A program made the position numbers and the translations under genes. DNA of 64,000 nt from Flavobacterium hydatis (GTDB lineage: Bacteria; Bacteroidota; Bacteroidia; Flavobacteriales; Flavobacteriaceae): contig NZ_JPRM01000042.1 in NCBI RefSeq assembly GCF_000737695.1, positions 1 through 64,000 on the forward strand, written 5' to 3'. Below, in pieces: positions 1-7,671 of this stretch. The notes under the pieces were generated by a model that was given only the letters and a program-made list of their open reading frames with translations, had not been told where the DNA came from and did no database searches. The first letter of the stretch is position 1. Each line of letters opens with the position of its first letter.

Positions 1-597
1 ACCTTGTGGTCCAACAGCTCCGTCAACTCCATCTTTTCCGTTTGCTCCGTCAGCACCAGGTAATCCTGGAGCACCTCTTAAACCTGTTAGAATAATTTCA
101 TGTAGTTTCTCATCTTCATCTTTATAGGTCAAAACTTTTGTTACTGAATTGTAATTTAAAGAGGTTAATGTTTCATGTGTTTTTACATTTCCCGCTATAT
201 CTATAGTAGTTGTTTTGCCATCTTCGTTTGAATATGTATAAGTGCCATTTCCATTGTTTATCAATGTTGTGATCGTTTCTTTAAAATTATCTATTTCATC
301 TTTGCTAACAATTCTTACCCATTTTACACCATTCCAGTAGTAAAAACCTGGGGTAACATCATTAATCGTTTGTGTATTATAAACCAACAAACTTACAGCC
401 GCTGTACCTAATACAGGTGCTTGTAATCCCGTTTGTGTCAGTTTAATACGAGGTACTAACATACCTTTATTTGTAGCAGTAACATCCAACTGAGAGGATT
501 GCTCTGGGTTTAAGGTTCCGATTCCAACCTGACTATATGATGCTGTCGAGAACAGCAATAAACCGGCAAGTCCTAAAAAAGTTTCCTTTAGTTTCAT
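1..597 (-). CDS. Collagen-like repeat surface protein, 3' end beyond window
   Basis: The reading frame runs from an ATG at 597 to the window edge (199 codons) without a stop, so the C-terminus is missing. It begins with a signal peptide (hydrophobic stretch around residues 6-16, ending SYSQ), followed by a segment typical of Flavobacterium surface proteins (VGIGTLNPEQSSQLDV). The last ~28 visible residues are Gly-X-Y triplets (GLRGAPGLPGADGANGKDG), the collagen-like pattern. The protein is probably exported and forms a triple-helical stalk or fibre; the function is unknown. A 60-bp repeat shared with the region upstream of the first AraC gene lies 148 bp upstream of this start. Confidence 0.75.
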   Translation of the reverse strand, partial: MKLKETFLGLAGLLLFSTASYSQVGIGTLNPEQSSQLDVTATNKGMLVPRIKLTQTGLQAPVLGTAAVSLLVYNTQTINDVTPGFYYWNGVKWVRIVSKDEIDNFKETITTLINNGNGTYTYSNEDGKTTTIDIAGNVKTHETLTSLNYNSVTKVLTYKDEDEKLHEIILTGLRGAPGLPGADGANGKDGVDGAVGPQG

Positions 598-744
598 AGC
601 GTTAATTATTAAATTAGTAAAATGAATATTTAGTAAATTTTCAAAATCAATACATACCAGAATATTTTCTATCTTCTCTGTAATTCGCAACAGAAAAAAA
701 ATTCATGATCTATTTCGTTTTGGTATTTGATATGAATTATTTAC

Positions 745-804
745 AAGGCAAAGGAACATATTAGGACAGCCTAAAAACGTCAAATAAATACCACTTTAAG
801 GTAC
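745..804. repeat. 60-bp direct repeat, copy 1
   Basis: This stretch aligns without gaps to 2428-2487 (46 of 60 positions by eye; the right 37 bp match at 31 of 37). Both copies lie upstream of a minus-strand gene, 148 bp before the collagen-like gene and 207 bp before the first AraC gene. A shared regulatory region or the relic of a local duplication are both possible. The rest of 598-1060 shows nothing else recognisable. Confidence 0.5.
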
Positions 805-1060
805 AATTGGAGATTATCGTAACTATTCACTAATAAATAGAGGGTTTTTCATTCATTTTATAAGAATAATTCATAGTTTTGATTCTTTCAAAAAAGAATA
901 ACTGACTGAAAATATGTAGATAAGAAGTTGATAGAACAAAAATTATATCACACAATTTTTGCTTAAAATATAAAAGCCTAACACCTGAATTTGATCAGAT
1001 TTCAAGAAAATCACATCCGATCGATAGCGAATAGTTGCTAAATTAAATTGTCTATACAGG

Positions 1061-1117
1061 AACGCAGATTAAACGGATTTGTCACTATTGTTTTTAAAAT
1101 CCGTTTTAATCTGCGTT
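1061..1117. repeat. Intergenic inverted repeat (REP-like hairpin)
   Basis: AACGCAGATTAAACGGATTT at 1061-1080 is the reverse complement, apart from one extra T, of 1097-1117, giving a ~20-bp stem with a 16-nt loop. A further GCGTTCC at about 1143-1149 repeats the outer edge. No T-tract follows, so it looks like a dispersed palindromic repeat, not a terminator. It lies downstream of the first AraC gene. Confidence 0.55.
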
Positions 1118-1228
1118 TTACTTTTGTAAATCTGTATCATCCGCGTTCCTTTCGCAAAGAATTAGATAGATATTTGGCTATTATTTATTTTTAAAAAAAC
1201 ATTTAAAGAACCTTTATTGTAACTAATT

Positions 1229-2221
1229 TTAATAATTACATCTAATAAAATCCACAGATGGCTTCTTCCCATATTCTTTAAAATACAAGGAATTAAACTT
1301 AGTTACCTTAGCATAACTCAACTCATAAGCTATATCCGAGATTTTATTAAAATTTTCGCTTTTAAGCAGTTTATTTGCCAAGATCATTTTTTCTCTTACA
1401 AAGAATTGATTTGGTGTAGTTACATACATTTTTTTAAATAAAGATTTAAATTTTGTAACCGACATACCAGCTATTTCTGCCAAGTGTACAACTCCAGGAA
1501 ATACTCCTACTAGATTATTTAGCAAATACTCTTTGGCTTGGTTTAATGCTTTAGCTTCATTTTTAGATATATGATGCAGCATCGGGGTAAGATTCGAATA
1601 TCTATTAATAAATTTAGCCAACAATCTTAAGCTTACTCCTTTTAAGTAAATCTCAAATGCAGGATCCAAAAATGATTTATTCTTTATGGCGTGCATAATT
1701 ACCTTACTATTACTATCTATATGGTCATAAAAAAAGAGTGTGTTTTTATCACTTTTTATTTTACGTTTATTCACACCGTCTAATTCAGATTCAACAATAG
1801 ATGAGCTTATTAATTCCTTGCTAACCAGTAAGCGCATGGCATAAACACGCTCTCCAATAACAGGCTGAAAAACATTTTCTATAGCATTATCAAAAACTCC
1901 TAATCCTAAATTGGCTTTATAACCTATTTTGTGTTTAATACCATCTATATGTATTAGGTTCATTTCATCACTAAAATCGTAATGTATTATAAACAGACCA
2001 TTCTCAGATTTAAGACGTTTTAAAAAAATACCTCTATTAAATTTTATATCCAAAAGAACAACAGAAAGCCCTTTCGTTACTGTTGTAAAAAAAAATCCTC
2101 CATCGGCTACTTCTTTTGGGGCAATCAATAATTTTTCATCTATTAATTCAGTTCCAAATTCTTCTGCAAGTCCACGCAACCATTTCGGTGACAAGGAATA
2201 AGAGTGCTTAATTTCAATCAT
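1229..2221 (-). CDS. AraC-family transcriptional regulator (paralogue 1)
   Basis: This is a 330-residue DNA-binding regulator. The C-terminal ~100 residues are a double helix-turn-helix of the AraC/XylS type: the first helix region is LAEIAGMSVTKFKSLFKKM, followed by TPNQFF, and the second HTH ends in YFKEYGKKPSVDF. The N-terminal ~200 residues are a sensor region I cannot assign to a ligand class. It is strongly similar over its whole length to the next gene (shared blocks IGYKANLGLGV, FYDHIDSNSK and GVSLRLLAKFINRYSNL), so the two arose by duplication. It is separated from paralogue 2 by a 501-bp gap and is probably transcribed on its own. Confidence 0.85.
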   Translation of the reverse strand: MIEIKHSYSLSPKWLRGLAEEFGTELIDEKLLIAPKEVADGGFFFTTVTKGLSVVLLDIKFNRGIFLKRLKSENGLFIIHYDFSDEMNLIHIDGIKHKIGYKANLGLGVFDNAIENVFQPVIGERVYAMRLLVSKELISSSIVESELDGVNKRKIKSDKNTLFFYDHIDSNSKVIMHAIKNKSFLDPAFEIYLKGVSLRLLAKFINRYSNLTPMLHHISKNEAKALNQAKEYLLNNLVGVFPGVVHLAEIAGMSVTKFKSLFKKMYVTTPNQFFVREKMILANKLLKSENFNKISDIAYELSYAKVTKFNSLYFKEYGKKPSVDFIRCNY

Positions 2222-2323
2222 AATGCTAATTTTTTAATCACGTTCTTTTTGAAATATTTTCAAGAAAATATTCCACTCATTTAGGTTTATTATTTAAAAA
2301 GAATAGAAGTAAGATTTAAAGGG

Positions 2324-2336
2324 GTACTTTTTTAGG
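2324..2336. promoter_or_regulatory. 13-bp box shared upstream of two AraC genes
   Basis: GTACTTTTTTAGG occurs here, 103 bp upstream of AraC paralogue 1, and again at 4845-4857, 144 bp upstream of AraC paralogue 3. Position and identity suggest a binding site, but A/T richness makes chance plausible. Confidence 0.25.
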
Positions 2337-2427
2337 CATAGAATCTTTTCAATAAAAATTCCATCGTATAATTGAAGATAAATTCTCAGCAAGGTATTTT
2401 TAAACCTTGTTCTTAATAAATAATTAG

Positions 2428-2487
2428 AAGGCAAATAGACAAATTCTTTTAGCCTAAATACGTCATATAAACAGCACTATAAGGTAT
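2428..2487. repeat. 60-bp direct repeat, copy 2
   Basis: This is the partner of 745-804, aligned without gaps. It lies in the 501-bp gap between AraC paralogues 1 and 2, upstream of paralogue 1. Nothing else in that gap looks coding on either strand. Confidence 0.5.
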
Positions 2488-2722
2488 TTTTAAAGGATCA
2501 ATACCTCTAAAAAAAAGGAGAATAATACCCTAGATTAAAATCATTTATTACAGAAATAATGATTCAATCAAAACGAAGTCAATTTTTAATAAATAAGGAG
2601 AATACAAGTAAAAGCACGGTTTGAAGAAACCCTGAAAGTAAGAGAAGGTAAAAATTTCTATATACTTAAATTAGTATATATAATGTGTAGGAAGATATCG
2701 TAAACTAAGCGTGTTTACGATT

Positions 2723-3718
2723 TTAAAATTCAGATTTAATAAAATCATCTGCTGGCTTTTTCCCGAATTGCTGATAATATGCCGAAGAAAACTTGCTTAC
2801 TTTGGTGTAGTTTAATTTACGGGCAACATCAGATATGTCAACAAAATTTTCACTTTTAAGAAGCTCATTGGCCAAAATCATTTTTTGTCTTATAAAGAAA
2901 TGATTTGGTGTCGTAACAAACATTTTTCTAAATAAAGATTTATATTTCGTAACCGACATTCCTGCCATTTCTGCCAACATATCGACCCCAGGAAAACCTA
3001 TAAATAAATTGTCCAATAAATATTCTTTAGTCTCGTTTAGAGCGTTAACTTCTTTATCTGGTATATGGTGCAGCAACTGCGCAAGATTTGAGTATCTATT
3101 AATAAATTTTGCCAACAACCTAAGGCTTACACCTTGCAGATAAATTTGAAATGCAGGATCCAGAAAGGATTTATTCTTTATAGCATGCATGATAAGCTTG
3201 CTATTACTATCAATATGGTCGTAAAAGTAAAGCGTATTTTCGTCACTTTTTATTTTACGTTTATGAGCATCTTTTGCTTTTTGCTTAGCAATCGAAGTGC
3301 TTAATAATTTTTTGCTAACCAATAAGCGCATTGCAAATACACGCTCACCTACAACAGGTTCAAAAATATTTTCGATAGCATTATCAACAACACCTAATCC
3401 TAAATTAGCTTTATATCCTATTTTGTGTTTAGTACCATCTACATGAATCAGGTTTATTTCATCACTAAAATCGTAATGAATAATATATAAATCATTATCA
3501 GATGGAAGTCTTCTTATACGAATGGGATCATTAAACGTTAAATCTAAAAGTACAACCGAAAGCCCTGCTGAAACAGGAGTAAAAAAAAATCCCCCATCAG
3601 CCAGCTCAGGCATAAGAACCAGTTTATCATCTACAACTTCTGCGCCATTACCAAGTTGTTCTATACTATCATATAGCCATTCAGAGGTTAAAGAATATTT
3701 ATGTCTAACCTCAATCAT
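2723..3718 (-). CDS. AraC-family transcriptional regulator (paralogue 2)
   Basis: This 331-residue protein has the same layout as paralogue 1: an N-terminal sensor region and a C-terminal AraC double HTH (LAEMAGMSVTKYKSLFRKM, TPNHFF, ending in FGKKPADDF). The central blocks are nearly identical to paralogue 1, while the N-terminal 80 residues and a short segment around residue 150 differ, as expected if ligand specificity has diverged. Its ATG overlaps the TAA of the upstream AraC gene by one base at 3718, so paralogues 3 and 2 are translated from one message. No target is evident beyond the neighbouring genes. Confidence 0.85.
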   Translation of the reverse strand: MIEVRHKYSLTSEWLYDSIEQLGNGAEVVDDKLVLMPELADGGFFFTPVSAGLSVVLLDLTFNDPIRIRRLPSDNDLYIIHYDFSDEINLIHVDGTKHKIGYKANLGLGVVDNAIENIFEPVVGERVFAMRLLVSKKLLSTSIAKQKAKDAHKRKIKSDENTLYFYDHIDSNSKLIMHAIKNKSFLDPAFQIYLQGVSLRLLAKFINRYSNLAQLLHHIPDKEVNALNETKEYLLDNLFIGFPGVDMLAEMAGMSVTKYKSLFRKMFVTTPNHFFIRQKMILANELLKSENFVDISDVARKLNYTKVSKFSSAYYQQFGKKPADDFIKSEF

Positions 3719-4701
3719 TATTCGAGTTGTTTAACATAATCTTTTGGAGTCATGCCAAAGAATTCTCTAAATCTTGCAGCAAAATAAGAGCTATTCGTAA
3801 AACTCAAACTATCAGAAACCTGAGCAATAGTCAGTTGTCTTTCCTGCAAAAGACGTTTAGCCTTTATGAGTTTATTGGTCAAAAAGAAAGCATTAGGAGT
3901 CATTCCAGTAACTTTTCGGAATAGTTTTTTATATTTAGATTCCGACATATTTGCCTGTTGAGACAAAAACTCGATACTAGGAAATAACTGATTCAGATTA
4001 TCTATCAAGTACGATTGCGATTTTATAATATATCTTAAATCCTCCTCATTAATCTTATCAATTACAAGCTCCTCATAAGTCATTTTCTCAATATACTCCG
4101 CTAGTAAATTCTGAACAGTTCCTCTTAAGTAAAGGTCAAAAGCAGTTCCTCCTACTTCCTGTGCGCGCAAATTCATCAAAAGATTATAGCTATCATTACT
4201 CATCCTGGTAAACTTAACTATAGTATTTAAGTTTGGATCAAAAATTTCTTCAGCATGTTCTTTAAGAGAAGGATTATCCTGAAAATATTCTTTTATCAGC
4301 TCTTTTTTTATAAAAATACAAAGAGCAAAAGCTTTGCTTCCCGCTTTAACAATATAGTCCGAATATAAAGTGCTATCCAGTATTGCTAAATTCCAGTTCC
4401 ATCTTCCGATAGGATTTTCAGCATCATCAGATAATAAAAGAGCTTCACCTTCAGTAAGGTTATAATAAAAACCTATAAAATCATCCGTTTTATTCTCTTG
4501 CCTTAAATGAATTTCTGAGTTATATACAACATCTACATATAAAACAGAAATGCCAATGCCAAAATTTAAAAAATATCGATTTCCGGTATGAATATGATCC
4601 GGAACTAAAATAAAATTGCCATCTACCTTACCCTCTAGTTCTGAGGCAAATGGTTCAACCCAATCCAATTCTACTCCGTAATGATGTGTGATTTTTTTCA
4701 T
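3718..4701 (-). CDS. AraC-family transcriptional regulator (paralogue 3)
   Basis: This 327-residue regulator is first in a coupled pair with paralogue 2 (one-base stop/start overlap). The C-terminal HTH is clear: LSQQANMSESKYKKLFRKV, TPNAFF, then SSYFAARFREFFGMTPKDY. The sensor region (residues 1-200) is much more divergent from paralogues 1 and 2 than they are from each other, so this is an older branch. The box GTACTTTTTTAGG lies 144 bp upstream. Autoregulation or cross-regulation within the triplet is possible but not shown. Confidence 0.85.
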   Translation of the reverse strand: MKKITHHYGVELDWVEPFASELEGKVDGNFILVPDHIHTGNRYFLNFGIGISVLYVDVVYNSEIHLRQENKTDDFIGFYYNLTEGEALLLSDDAENPIGRWNWNLAILDSTLYSDYIVKAGSKAFALCIFIKKELIKEYFQDNPSLKEHAEEIFDPNLNTIVKFTRMSNDSYNLLMNLRAQEVGGTAFDLYLRGTVQNLLAEYIEKMTYEELVIDKINEEDLRYIIKSQSYLIDNLNQLFPSIEFLSQQANMSESKYKKLFRKVTGMTPNAFFLTNKLIKAKRLLQERQLTIAQVSDSLSFTNSSYFAARFREFFGMTPKDYVKQLE

Positions 4702-4855
4702 CTATAATTGAAATATTTGGGGATAATACATTAACAAAAATAATATTTTTTTATCCACATTTATTATTTCAAATAAAGATTTAATCAGTCAAACTCCTAA
4801 AAAAATGATTTTATAAAATCTAATGCATTGACAAAAGACTACTTGTACTTTTTTA

Positions 4856-4939
4856 GGAGCTATTTCCAGCCATCCACTATATCTTTTCTTGCTTAAAGAA
4901 AGCAAGAAAAGGATGCCGTTTCTGTCTGGGCTAGGAATT
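4856..4939 (+). repeat. Dispersed ~84-bp hairpin element, copy 1
   Basis: One of three copies (others at 39129 and 58474), all in the same orientation. The flanks are conserved: GGAGCTATTTCCAGC on the left and TCTGGGCTAGGAATT on the right. Left TTCCAGC can pair with right GCTAGGAA with one bulge, closing an outer stem. The inner arms are TCTTGC/GCAAGA here but differ in the other copies while remaining complementary. The right end overlaps the last codons and supplies the TAG stop of the EamA gene at 4931-4933. Confidence 0.7.
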
Positions 4940-5815
4940 ATCCTGAGCAGGAAGTTTTTCTTTTTTAAGATTCATAGCAATAATCGCAGCAATCATAATT
5001 AAAATCCCGATAATCTGAACAAAAGTTATGTTTTCTCCCAACACCAAATTGGCAGTTAAAACAGCTACAGGCAGTTCAACAGTCATCAAAAGACCACTTG
5101 TAGTAACTCCTACTTTAGGAATCCCAACAGCAAACAAAGCCGGAGGCAATATCGTTCCGAAAACAGAAAGAAAAAGTCCCCATTTTAATAAATGAAAATC
5201 CAAATGATTAGAGAAAACAATGGGCTGAAAATTTACAATTAAAATACAAAGAGCCGAACCAGTCATAATCCATGCGCTCCTATTTTGCCAGTTTCCTTCC
5301 TTTCCAGTCTTGCTATTCAGTATAATATAAATAGAGTAAATAAGCGAGGCCAATAGTACAAAACCTACACCTTTTAGCGATAAAGAAGTACCCTCATTAA
5401 AATTTACCCCACTAGCCAGAATCGTCCCAAAAATTACAACACCTGTTACAATTAATTCCATTTTAAGCGGTTTCTTACCATACAAAAGCCATTCGAGCAA
5501 AATACCAATCCATGTAAATTGCATAAGTAACACAATAGCAATAGATGCAGGAATAAACTTTACCGACAAATAATAAAGAAAGGTTGTAATACCAATTGCT
5601 GCTCCAGTAATTAAAAGCCACCCAATTTCCTTAGGCTTTCGGCGTTCCTTATTCGTAAAAAAAACAATAGACCACAACACAATTGCCCCCAATAACGCCT
5701 GAATAAAAGAAATTTCGGGAGTTGTATACCCCTGCTTATATGCAAGTTTTACAAACGAAGAAAGAATACCAAAACTTGCGGCACCTACAAGTACCATCAA
5801 AACATATCTAAACAT
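4931..5815 (-). CDS. EamA/DMT-family transporter
   Basis: This 294-residue inner-membrane protein has about ten hydrophobic segments in two halves of five, the layout of drug/metabolite transporters of the EamA (RhaT-like) family, which export or import small metabolites. It is the last gene of a three-gene operon: marR, dapB-like, eamA, with 11 bp between dapB and this gene. Co-transcription with a reductase suggests it exports a metabolite linked to that enzyme or to the MarR ligand. The last codons and the TAG stop fall inside a dispersed hairpin element, so the natural C-terminus may have been altered by its insertion. Confidence 0.8.
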   Translation of the reverse strand: MFRYVLMVLVGAASFGILSSFVKLAYKQGYTTPEISFIQALLGAIVLWSIVFFTNKERRKPKEIGWLLITGAAIGITTFLYYLSVKFIPASIAIVLLMQFTWIGILLEWLLYGKKPLKMELIVTGVVIFGTILASGVNFNEGTSLSLKGVGFVLLASLIYSIYIILNSKTGKEGNWQNRSAWIMTGSALCILIVNFQPIVFSNHLDFHLLKWGLFLSVFGTILPPALFAVGIPKVGVTTSGLLMTVELPVAVLTANLVLGENITFVQIIGILIMIAAIIAMNLKKEKLPAQDNS

Positions 5816-5826
5816 TATTTTATCAC

Positions 5827-6627
5827 TTAAAATTCCATAACTGAATCTAAACCTCTTTTTAATCCCTTAAAGGATCCTACTTTTTTTATGGCAAGTATTG
5901 CTCCCTTAACATACGGTTCTGCACTAGAACCCGAGTCATGTCTAATAACCAATTTTTCGTCTTTAAGACCAAAAATGGTTTCTATAGCAATTACGTGTCC
6001 CGGTAAACGCACAGAATGTACAGGTACACCGTCTATACGAGCACCACGAGTAGCTTTCTCGCCAATTATTTTATCATCAGGTACGTGTATTTTTGGTTGC
6101 TGAACCTGAGATAATCTGTGTGCCAGCTCACGAGCAGTACCACTTGGACTATCAACTTTATCTTCATGAGCATAATCAATAATTTCGAAGTCAGGAATAA
6201 ATTTTGCCGCCATTTCAGAAAATTTCTGTAATAACACAACAGTCAATGCAAAATTTCCAACAGCAAGAACAGAAGCATTATTCTCATTAGCTTCCGCTTC
6301 AATCTCAGCATAATCTTCAGCCGTTAAACCCGAAGTTCCTACAACAACATTTCTCCCCTTCTTTAATGTAGCAAGGATATTTTTTTTGCCCACTTCAGGT
6401 TTTGTATAATCAACAAGTACATCAAAATCTACTTTAGCAAGTGCTTCATTTATATCATCAAAAACAGGAATACTATTTCCTCCCAAATTCAAAATTTCAG
6501 CTAGATTTCCACCATTGTATTTTCTAGACAACGCACCTACTAATTCTATTTCCTGGCAATTAGATATGCCTTTACTTAGTTCAGAGCCAGCCCATCCTGT
6601 TGCCCCAGCAATAAATACTTTTATCAT
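5827..6627 (-). CDS. dapB: DapB-like 4-hydroxy-tetrahydrodipicolinate reductase paralogue
   Basis: This 266-residue NAD(P)H-dependent reductase has the N-terminal Rossmann motif GATGWAGSELSKG, the VDYTKPE and VGTSGL segments, and the C-terminal signature AHEDKVDSPSGTARELAHRL. True DapB acts in lysine/diaminopimelate synthesis with the motif (E/A)HHxxKxDAPSGTA. Aligned to E. coli DapB, the first histidine (H159, proposed acid) is alanine, while the second histidine and the catalytic lysine remain. The operon (MarR overlapping by 4 bp, EamA exporter) is not a lysine operon, so this is probably a second, specialised copy. Substrate unknown; it may reduce a related imine or keto compound. Confidence 0.75.
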   Translation of the reverse strand: MIKVFIAGATGWAGSELSKGISNCQEIELVGALSRKYNGGNLAEILNLGGNSIPVFDDINEALAKVDFDVLVDYTKPEVGKKNILATLKKGRNVVVGTSGLTAEDYAEIEAEANENNASVLAVGNFALTVVLLQKFSEMAAKFIPDFEIIDYAHEDKVDSPSGTARELAHRLSQVQQPKIHVPDDKIIGEKATRGARIDGVPVHSVRLPGHVIAIETIFGLKDEKLVIRHDSGSSAEPYVKGAILAIKKVGSFKGLKRGLDSVMEF

Positions 6628-7118
6628 TTTTCAATTTTTTTTAAGTTATTTAAAGTTCTCTCTTTGTAGCTTTTCTTTCCAATTTTTTCCTCAATCAGTT
6701 CCAGATTTTTCAAGAAAAGTTCATTTCCTTCTAGTAATTCGTTCATGGTAAGAATACAAGCTTCCCAACATTTCTCTAATTGTGGCAAGGCTAACTTTGC
6801 TTTATCAGTAAGATAAAGCAGTTGTTTCCGCGAATCGTTAGTATCAGTTTTCGTTTCTATATACTCCTTTGCTTTCATGTTTCTTATAATCTTTACAATT
6901 GCAGGATGTGACATTTGCAAACGTTCTGATATTTCGGTTACTGTGAGTTCCTCATGTTTTTTTAAAAGCAAAAAAATAAGATGCCAGTTTGGCTCAATAT
7001 CTACACCTACAGCTTTATAAAAGTCTTTAGTGCTATAAAGTATATTATCCGTAAGTCGTTTCAATCGGCTGGTAAGTCCCACCAATTGCAATTCTATCAA
7101 AAAATCGTTCTGTATCAT
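6624..7118 (-). CDS. MarR-family transcriptional regulator
   Basis: This 164-residue winged-helix regulator has the MarR core with recognition helix MSHPAIVKIIRNMKAKEYIE and wing residues TDTNDSRKQLLYLTDKAK. It is the first gene of the operon with the DapB-like reductase (4-bp overlap, so coupled translation) and the EamA transporter. Two perfect palindromes lie directly upstream and flank its promoter, so it almost certainly represses its own operon and is released by a small ligand. The ligand is unknown. Confidence 0.88.
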   Translation of the reverse strand: MIQNDFLIELQLVGLTSRLKRLTDNILYSTKDFYKAVGVDIEPNWHLIFLLLKKHEELTVTEISERLQMSHPAIVKIIRNMKAKEYIETKTDTNDSRKQLLYLTDKAKLALPQLEKCWEACILTMNELLEGNELFLKNLELIEEKIGKKSYKERTLNNLKKIEK

Positions 7119-7124
7119 AAATTA

Positions 7125-7138
7125 CGTAACTAGTTACG
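7125..7138. promoter_or_regulatory. MarR operator O1
   Basis: CGTAACTAGTTACG is a perfect 14-bp palindrome starting 7 bp upstream of the MarR start codon. An identical copy lies 34 bp further upstream (centre to centre), about three helical turns. It sits just downstream of the -7 promoter element. Confidence 0.8.
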
Positions 7139-7146
7139 CAAATGTA
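7139..7146 (-). promoter_or_regulatory. -7 promoter element of the marR-dapB-eamA operon
   Basis: On the minus strand this reads TACATTTG, a perfect match to the Bacteroidota -7 consensus TAnnTTTG. It lies between the two MarR operators, so bound repressor would block the promoter from both sides. Confidence 0.7.
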
Positions 7147-7157
7147 CAAAAAAAAAT

Positions 7158-7173
7158 ACGTAACTAGTTACGT
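7158..7173. promoter_or_regulatory. MarR operator O2
   Basis: ACGTAACTAGTTACGT is a perfect 16-bp palindrome whose inner 14 bp equal operator O1. It lies upstream of the -7 element. Confidence 0.8.
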
Positions 7174-7253
7174 TGTTTGAAAAAAGAGAAATATTTAAAT
7201 AAAGTAACGCCCGTCCCAAAAGTAATTTCTAAAACAGGCTTTTTGTTTTTTTT

Positions 7254-7350
7254 GAAAACATGATAGGTAATTGCTCCAGCGGAGCATCATGTTTATAGCA
7301 AATTTAAAGAGGTTTGGGTCAAAGCTACAGCGTAGCGATATATTGTTTTT
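7254..7350. repeat. 97-bp hairpin repeat, copy A
   Basis: This aligns gap-free with 7484-7580. It contains two short palindromes: GCTCCAGCGGAGC (7273-7285) and GCTACAGCGTAGC (7324-7336). Between the copies are two more: CCCCGATGGGG (7373-7383) and GTCCCTCTGGGAC (7422-7434). The cluster lies in the 490-bp gene-free gap between divergent and convergent genes and resembles REP-type palindromic repeats. Confidence 0.7.
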
Positions 7351-7483
7351 CTTCACATTACTATATATGCCACCCCGATGGGGTTTTGTAAAATGGTTTG
7401 ATAATTTTCTATAAATATATCGTCCCTCTGGGACTTACAATATTATAAACTCGAAAGACTCATTACTATTATTAGAATTTTTA

Positions 7484-7580
7484 GAAAACATGATTGGTAA
7501 TTGCTCCAGCGGAGCATCATGTTTATAGCAAATTTAAATAGATTTGAGTTAAAGCTACAGCGTAGCGATATATTGTTTTT
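7484..7580. repeat. 97-bp hairpin repeat, copy B
   Basis: This is the second copy of the element at 7254-7350 with only a few substitutions. The same two palindromes are kept, followed by ATATATTGTTTTT. No open reading frame of note crosses the pair. Confidence 0.7.
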
Positions 7581-7602
7581 TTTTCAGATTGTTTGTATAA
7601 AC

Positions 7603-7636
7603 AAAAAGGCTGTCTGAAAGTATTTTTCAGACAACC
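7603..7636 (-). terminator. Terminator of the porin gene
   Basis: The arms GGCTGTCTGAAA (7608-7619) and TTTCAGACAACC (7625-7636) pair with one mismatch, and an A-run on the plus strand gives a T-tract on the minus strand. It lies 35 bp past the porin stop. Confidence 0.75.
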
Positions 7637-7671
7637 TCTTTTTATGATTAAAAGAATATTTAATTCCGGAT

